64,000 nt of DNA, taken from Cylicocyclus nassatus (Eukaryota > Nematoda > Chromadorea > Rhabditida > Strongylidae). Made by a program: the position numbers and the translations under genes. The notes beneath the pieces are model-generated. The model saw nothing but the letters and a program-made list of their open reading frames with translations. It made no database searches and had not been told where the DNA came from. Each line of letters begins with the position of its first letter. Position 1 is the first letter of the stretch. Below, one piece after another: positions 58,348 to 64,000 of this stretch. The stretch spans positions 23,537,676-23,601,675 of the forward strand of contig CATQJL010000316.1 of the NCBI GenBank assembly GCA_958299035.1, in the 5' to 3' direction.

Positions 58348-58970
58348 TTCGACTCTAGCGATTGCTGGTTCATCCACTTTCGCGACTAAGAGTCTTACTA
58401 AGCTGTCAGGTCCTATCCACAGCTTAATTGAGATTTCTAGCTAACAGACTGGTTCATCCACAGTTAGCGACAGACTCTTCGCACTCTCGCTACTAATTAG
58501 CCAATATTCGACTTTAGTAATTGTTGGTTCATCTACCTTTACTAATATGAGTCTTGCTAAGCTATCAGGTCCTATCCACAGCTTAGCAGAGGTTTTCCAA
58601 ATAATTGACTGGTTCATCCACAGCTAGTGAAAGAACTCCTCAAAAATTTCTTGGCTCCCATTAGCCAAAAAGACTCTGTGATTGCTGGTCCATGCATTTT
58701 CACAACGAGAGTCATCTTAGCTATCAGCTATCAGGTCACACCCATAGCTTAGCAAAGAGGTTCTAGCCGACTGACTGGTTCATCCACAGTTAATAATTGA
58801 AATCTTCGAACTTTTTTGGCTTCCGTAGCTGAAAAGACTCTGTGATTGTTGGTTCATCCACTTTCATAAGCGAGGGTCATCTTGCGAAGCTATCAGGTCA
58901 TATCCATGGTTTAGCGAGAAGCTTTTTTAGGACTGGCCCATCCACAGTTAGCAAAAAATTCTGTTTTCCA
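58348..58970. repeat. Minisatellite of about four 160-bp units
   Basis: Units start near 58348, 58508, 58668 and 58832. Each contains ATTGTTGGTTCATCCA, AGAGTC, AAGCTATCAGGTC, TATCCACAGCTTAGC and GACTGGTTCATCCACAG in order. Within each unit GGTTCATCCA occurs twice, about 80 bp apart, so the array grew from an 80-bp ancestor. It lies directly upstream of the BEL gag remnant. Confidence 0.8.
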
Positions 58971-59285
58971 AGCTCATTTACGATTGCTTCACCAATCTCG
59001 AGCTTTGGATCCTTACAATTCAAGGAACAGGTTCCAACACCTTACCGTCCAGTACAGTATATAGGCCAACCAGGTGCGCTTGCTGACAGCTGGTAGACGC
59101 TCGGCACTCAATTGCCAGCTCACTAGAAAGTTCCTTCAACCAGTAAGGACAACTGTCGTATCGAGCCCAGTCCTGCTGTCGCCCTCAAGCCAAAGCGATC
59201 AACAAAAGGAAGTTACACCTTTTTAAATTAAAACTCGGAATCATCACACCAGCGCACGACCCTACCCCGTGCAACAGAAAAGAAA
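58971..59285 (+). other. Leader region before the BEL gag remnant
   Basis: This should hold the end of a 5' LTR and a primer site if the element were complete. A TATATAGG box is visible at about 59059, but no sequence matching the presumed 3' LTR at 62758 was seen. The 5' LTR therefore appears to be missing or replaced. Confidence 0.4.
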
Positions 59286-59890
59286 ATGGCATCGCTCCGG
59301 CTTTTCAACAACAGGATTGACAACGCCTGCAAAGTCGTGAAATCCCACGAGTCACAAATCGAAAATATTGATGTCCTCTTCACATTTCCCACACTGAAAG
59401 AAGACTGTGAGCAGTACTTAAAAGAAAACGAGATTGATAACCAATCTTTTTAACTCTCTACACAAAGCAGTGAAGCTGAAGCTTCAAGACACACAAGTGA
59501 GCGCACGAAATGAAGAAATAGAGAGAAACAAGCCGATGACAGAACTCAGCAAACAATTGGAGTTGGAATCTCTCCATTTGGAAGTCATGGTCGTGCAGTG
59601 GCAGAACTAAGTTCAGTTTAGTCAAAACAAATTGAAGGATCAAGCTGCTTTACTGCACATCAGTCTGCCAAGCACATAAAGTCATGCGGCCAATGACGAA
59701 GGCCAGGCCTGGAACGGCAGCCTCTCAGAACGCAACGAAAGGCAAATAAAAATCCGGAAGACTCTGCTCGAAATCCCTACTTTCTCAGGGAACTTCAAGA
59801 GTTCAACAGTTTCTGGACAGTCTTCGAATCACTTATCCAAACCGACGAACACCTAACAGTAACAAATTTCTGTTTCTGAAACAAGCGTTA

Positions 59891-60253
59891 GCACCGTCCT
59901 CCCAAAATGGGGTCGATGAGATTTTGATGCCTAACAGTAGTGAATCCCCTAACTGTATACTTATCCATCTCGCGCTTGCAGAAGTTGCTTCCGAAGCGAA
60001 AAAATTGCTTCGGAAATCGCTTGGATGACAGATTCGCCACGTTGGCTCCTACCCTTTGAGTGGGCGTGACGTTCGTCCCTCCCATCCGTCCAACCAATAC
60101 CGTCCTAAAGAAATCGCTTTGCGGGTTCTGAAAACGGGGGATTTCGTGGTTTTCGCGCATTTCCGACTTGATGTTCGGAATCAGGGGTATGAGAAGACCA
60201 AGACCCTGGAACGGCAAAAACATGCAGGTCGAAATTTTGGGTGGACGGTGCCT
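59891..60253. mobile_element. Fold-back MITE inserted in BEL gag, TTA target
   Basis: The ends read GCACCGTCCTCCCAAAAT (left) and AGGCACCGTCCACCCAAAAT (right, inward), and TTA is repeated outside (59888-59890 and 60254-60256). The gag frame stops and resumes exactly at these borders. With its TTTAAAGGCACCG border, the right end resembles the TTAA/AGGCAG family. Confidence 0.75.
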
Positions 60254-60281
60254 TTAAAAGGGAAAGCAGCAACTACTCTCA

Positions 60282-60641
60282 GGGACCCGTCATACTTCGC
60301 CAAAAAAAGCCCAAAAGCGCCCAAAGAAGCCCGAAAAAGCCCAAAAAAGCTCAAAAAAGCCCAAAAAAGCTCAAAAAAACCCAAAAAAGCCTGAAAGCGC
60401 CAGAAAGAGCCGGGATGTAGAAACGAACTATTGGTGGAATTCTGACATTATCTTATCATGCGGACGATAGAAAATGACAAAAAGGCTCGATTGCGAAGTC
60501 AACACACATGCCTTAGCGCCAAAACGTGCGGGAAGTGTTCCGGCTCTTTCTGGCGCTTTTGGGCTTTTTTGGGCTTTTTTGGGCTTTTTCGGGCTTTTTT
60601 GGGCTTCTTTGGGCTTTTTTCGGCGAAGTATGACGGGTCCC
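60282..60641. mobile_element. Fold-back MITE inserted in BEL gag, AGCCCAAAAA arrays
   Basis: Ends GGGACCCGTCATACTTCGCC are perfect inverted copies, with TCA outside both (60279-60281 and 60642-60644). Arrays of a 10-bp AGCCCAAAAA repeat (about 60305-60395) and its complement (60550-60622) follow. The gag codons resume directly after the right TCA. A third group of fold-backs with satellite-like subterminal arrays. Confidence 0.8.
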
Positions 60642-60835
60642 TCAGCTGCATTCCAGTCGTCGGAGAAGGATATCAGACAGCGATAGATGTTTTAAAGAAA
60701 CATATTGATCGCTCTGCCAACAAGGCAGACATACTCACAAACGAGATCGAAAAACTACCCTATCAGATGATCCGAAAAGTGAGACACCTCCGAAGCAATC
60801 AACTCAAGGATCATTCACCTGGAGCAAGTGGTAAT

Positions 60836-62050
60836 GAAGATGAACGCAGACATTGTTTGGCATCAAATAATCTTCTCCAAATTTCCCGTATCCATTTGTA
60901 CAACCGCACTCCAAAAGGAAGCCGTACAAGATGATTCATTCAAAGCTGCCGACATGCTAAACGCTATCAACGACATCATTTCACTACGAGAGACGATCTT
61001 GCTAACTTTGGAAACTCTTTTTCCAACCGACTACCACTCAAACATTCGAAAGAATGACAGGACTACCAGATGCGAAAGAAAAGAACACTTCTTGAAATCA
61101 ATACGCTTGTGTTTATGTGGACAACCACATTCTCCTTACACCCGTCAGAGGTACACCACACCAGAAGCTCGGCCACTTGAAGCAACAAGCCAAGGTGGAG
61201 ATGTTTTGCAATAATCACAACTCGAAGCTTGCACAATATTGGAATGTGCCTTGAATGCAAGAGATCACGCCAATTTCTTTGCTTGTCAGAAGCAAGGCAA
61301 CACAGACAATTCTCAGCAGAATCCCAGATGCACTTGACACTCACCAACATTCACCTGATCCTTGGTCACCACGTGACCCCAACCAGAATCATATGAGATG
61401 AGTAATATGCACGTCGTACAAGGCTCGCAGGATGAACAAAAAGTCTACAATCCAGACGTGCTTCCACTTGCAAACAATCAATGCATTTTTCAAATCGCTT
61501 CCGCCTTGATTTCCAACGAAGCAGAGTGGGATTACCAACCAACGACCATACTTCTTGGCACAACGAAGCTTTATCACACCAGGACTTTGTGGAGAGCTCA
61601 GACTTCCAGTCGTTCGAATTACTCTGTTCACTACATCAGGAATGGGCGAACAACAAGAGCAATTCAGCTCACCTGAAGTGCAAATCACCTTGAAAAGTCT
61701 TCACACCTCCGAGAAGCTCAAGAACTTGTCATTACACATCAAGCAGAAACTGACTACCGACATGCAGACGGGTCTCACGGAACCAGACTTGCGTTTTATC
61801 TCTGATGAAAAGGATAATCGCTCAAGATAGGCTCTCCGCGAAAGTGCACACTCGATCTGATCAAAGTAGACCTCCTGAACCTTGTTCTGCTCCACAACGA
61901 CGGAGTGTGCGAGCTTCCTTCGAGCCTCATTCTGACCCCAACCATCTTTGGATATGTTTTATCAGGGCCGAGCGCCACTATCACTCATCAAGTTTTGTTG
62001 GCACGTTCGGCTGCATATCAACGCTGAAGAAAACACTCAGGAACAACCAC
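60836..62050 (+). pseudogene. BEL gag C-terminus and protease-like region, frameshifted
   Basis: Short frames in changing phases cover this part. Cysteine-containing pieces near 61105-61300 (CLCGQPHSPYT, CLECKRS) are probable zinc-knuckle remnants. Further on, the stretch around 61880-62030 reads LLHNDGVCELPSSL and IFGYVLSGPSATIT, the conserved end of the BEL protease-to-RT linker. Several stops interrupt it. No RT follows, so pol is truncated here. Confidence 0.65.
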
Positions 62051-62757
62051 CCAACATTTCCACTACACAACGAGAGATTGAAGAAATCCATATCGTACCT
62101 TTATCTCAACACTACGAACACAGGAACAGGCAACAAGCCATTACCTGCGAGCAGGGTGAAGGAACAATCAAAGAAAAACGATTCCGTCACGAACAAAACT
62201 ACAACAACCATTTTCTTCATCCAGCCGACAATCCAGCTTTGCAAGACAAACAGTCACTGCTTCCATACTCGCTGAAGCTCGAGCAGCAGCAGCACGTTGA
62301 TTGGCCACAATACGTTCCACGACGAACTCCAGTGTTCGCCTCCGATATCGGATAGAATGGTTACCGCAGCGTTTCACAAGTAATAAAGCCAAGACAAGGA
62401 TGACGAATACACCGGAGAGAAGATATCAAGTGCACATCGTGCAGGAATGCCTTCTATCAAGGATATGGTCACCATTGAAGCATCTACCATCGATTCAATA
62501 TGGAAAAAAGGAAATGGCGAGGACAACGAGCAGCGCTAAACCGCCGCCAAAGCACCAGCGATCACTCCAGGAGCTTGTCCCATATACACTTTATCTAACT
62601 GATTGTACTCATGTGTGTATGTTTGAATTAATTGCAATTCTCCTTCATAGCTCATTTTCCTGTATACGTATGTATTAACTTATTCGCTAATCAACTTCAC
62701 ATGTATCTGCTACTCTAAGATCTTACCAGATCTCACTTTCCTCTCGCTCGCCCAGAG

Positions 62758-63112
62758 TGTTGATGATTTCTGTATCATCAACAATTGAAGGACTATGTTC
62801 TATACAGCCTACGGAATCCACGTAGGCTGGTGAGCTACTCATCATTGAGTATCTAATCACTCAAGAGTGAGTGGTACCCGTGCGCCAGGAGTGTAGCCAA
62901 TCGGCGGCATCATCTTTCAAGCACCAACTCGTGTACATTGTAACCTTTACTCGGTTCGGCTCCGCCTGCGTATATAGGGAGCCTCCGAATGTATTAGAAT
63001 TGGCTCCCCGGTTTACACCGGAACACCTCAATCTCTTCTGGAATAATCTACGCCTGTGCGAATAAACCTATATTCCACAACTCGTCTACCCTCTAATCAC
63101 TTGGTACCCACC
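62758..63112 (+). repeat. Presumed 3' LTR of the BEL remnant
   Basis: The segment starts TGTTGATGATTTC with a hairpin closing at TCATCAACA (62783). It has a TATATAGG box near 62972 and AATAAA at 63061-63066. The TG start, internal promoter box and polyadenylation signal in this order are those of an LTR. Without a second copy the right border (set at CACCA) is a guess. Confidence 0.55.
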
Positions 63113-63476
63113 AAAGTTTTGATGGAGGTTGCGCTCAATAGAGAAACTGTGGAAGCATGTAGCAACTATCAAATCATTCTACTGTGATTTGAGATTTCTG
63201 ACAAAGCTGCTACCATGTTGCAGAAATAAATAGTAGTAATAACATGTTAGCTCAATTTTTTATTATGCATAGTTAATCAATGAGTTCATTTTTGAGCAAG
63301 CATATAACAGCATTTCTACAAAATTACACAGGATGAAATGTACAATGTGAGTGAATCAGAAATGGAGGACGGTAAAAACTTGAAAAAGAACGAGTGAGTG
63401 AAAGATCTAAACCTAGCATACCTCAACAAATAGATGCGTAATCAAGCAGCGTTATCAATGAAACGAAAGCGATATC
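63113..63476. other. Spacer between BEL LTR and Ig exon
   Basis: It probably includes the 3' untranslated region of the minus-strand Ig-domain gene. AATAAA-like signals on the minus strand were not unambiguous. Nothing else was recognised. Confidence 0.35.
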
Positions 63477-63599
63477 CTATGAAGTTTTGAAAACTTCGTT
63501 GGCAGTGCAGATATGAATGTATTTTTGTTCAACGGAGTGAGTGCCGGCTTGGTTCGTTGCTACGACTTTGTATACTCCTTGGTCCTCTTGCGTAGGATT
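63477..63599 (-). CDS. Terminal exon of an Ig-domain protein
   Basis: The minus-strand exon begins after TTTACAG (acceptor at 63600-63601) in phase 0 and ends at TAG (63477-63479), 40 codons. It starts NPTQEDQGVYKVVATNQAGT and ends IHICTANEVFKTS. The D-x-G-x-Y...A-x-N-x-x-G pattern is the F-G strand signature of I-set Ig domains, found in muscle and cell-surface proteins. Upstream exons would lie to the right, mostly beyond the window; none could be named between 63602 and 64000. A decayed duplicate is at 43607-43697. Confidence 0.65.
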   Translation of the reverse strand, partial: NPTQEDQGVYKVVATNQAGTHSVEQKYIHICTANEVFKTS

Positions 63600-63601
63600 C
63601 T

Positions 63602-64000
63602 GTAAAGAGTAAGAAAAATTAACAGCGAGAAACGACTAAACTGGAATCTGAAAAGCAAAAAATCCTATAAGTTCTCTGAATTAATGGCAATAATAAGTTT
63701 TTTAGTCTCATCTTACTCATATAGGTCGTTTGTAAAATCGTGATCAGACTGCGATAGACTGTGGTTTTTGCTCCCACAGGAGCAGAAAACACCCATAGAA
63801 AAGCATCACACCAACTCTTATCTCAGTCACTTCCAGTGTCTGAATACTGTCATATGTGAGCAGAAAAACCATTCGATTAGAGACGAAATCAAGAAAATGC
63901 GGTTGCCGAGAGGTGCGTGCGTGCCGCGCGCGGTCATGCCATCGTCACGATTTTTCGAATTCCCTATATATGATCAGGAATTTAGTAAAAGATCATTATC
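63602..64000 (-). other. Probable intron of the Ig-domain gene
   Basis: This stretch upstream of the Ig exon shows no further recognisable exon before the window ends. Confidence 0.35.

Larger units (their letters stand above)
59286..60835 (+). pseudogene. BEL/Pao gag, split by two insertions
   Basis: The frame opens MASLRLFNNRIDNACKVV and stops after 57 codons. Downstream, EIPTFSGNF and, after a one-base loss, FNSFWTVFESLIQTDEHLTV match the conserved BEL gag core. The next block stops at 59890, resumes as KGKAATTL at 60257-60280, stops again at the second insertion, and resumes as CIPVVGEGYQTAIDVLKK at about 60646. Removing both insertions restores the order of the family's gag core, which fixes the insertion points. 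Gag would form the particle around the retrotransposon RNA. Confidence 0.8.
59286..63112 (+). mobile_element. BEL/Pao-type LTR retrotransposon remnant
   Basis: Plus-strand gag and protease-like sequences (59286-62050) are followed by about 700 bp without RT, RNase H or integrase, and then by an LTR-like segment (62758-63112). Two fold-back elements interrupt gag. Large loss of pol and several frameshifts make it a dead or non-autonomous copy. Confidence 0.75.

Noticed and set aside
60056..60934. Frames rich in repeated FFGLF or SPKK motifs
   Set aside because: They translate the AGCCCAAAAA arrays of the 60282-60641 element and are not genes.

Overview
The window looks like nuclear DNA of a clade V (rhabditid, probably strongylid or hookworm-like) nematode. 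The basis is short GT-AG introns (about 45-70 bp) beside 2 kb introns, a complete ZP-domain cuticlin gene, a decayed cuticle collagen, and strongylid-style repeats (BEL/Pao and Ty3 LTR elements, a Penelope-like element, mariner-type and Tourist-type fold-back elements, frequent long poly-G/poly-C runs). No operon of bacterial type, tRNA, rRNA or CRISPR array was seen. The species assignment is inference.

Genes are sparse. (1) An eight-exon, plus-strand cuticlin-like gene (11949-17860) has a signal peptide, the full ZP cysteine pattern, a furin-type site, one membrane segment and a short tail. All exon phases agree, so it looks functional. (2) A minus-strand PGAP2/FRAG1-family membrane protein gene (28332-31986) has one doubtful exon junction and a 2.5 kb intron packed with transposon debris. 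(3) A small secreted cysteine-rich peptide gene begins at 53379. (4) The last exon of an Ig-domain protein lies at 63477-63599 (minus strand), with a decayed duplicate 20 kb away at 43607-43697. (5) A collagen pseudogene occupies 50868-51405. (6) One GC-rich candidate exon lies at 41585-41803.

Most of the rest is mobile DNA. A 6.8 kb Ty3-type element (19285-26079, minus strand) has two LTRs that read as identical and a 4-bp target duplication, yet its pol is broken. A Penelope-like fragment (28797-29857) has long inverted arms, a GIY-YIG endonuclease remnant and hammerhead-like cores. A BEL/Pao gag-protease remnant (59286-about 63112) is split by two fold-back elements whose excision points can be read from the interrupted gag frame. 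About fifteen non-autonomous fold-back elements fall into groups by terminal sequence and target site: TTAA-flanked AGGCAG ends, TTA/TAA-flanked GGCC or GGG ends (Tourist/Harbinger-like), TA-flanked mariner-type ends, a TA-flanked CCCTATTTTCC element, and one with an apparent 8-bp hAT-like duplication.

Layout: 0-10 kb fold-back elements in otherwise featureless DNA; 11.9-17.9 kb cuticlin; 18-27.4 kb elements including the Ty3 copy; 28-32 kb PGAP2-like gene with nested elements; 33-50 kb repeats and unassigned DNA; 50.8-54 kb collagen pseudogene, an element and the secreted peptide gene; 56.8-63.1 kb mariner-type fold-back, minisatellite and BEL remnant; 63.5 kb Ig exon.
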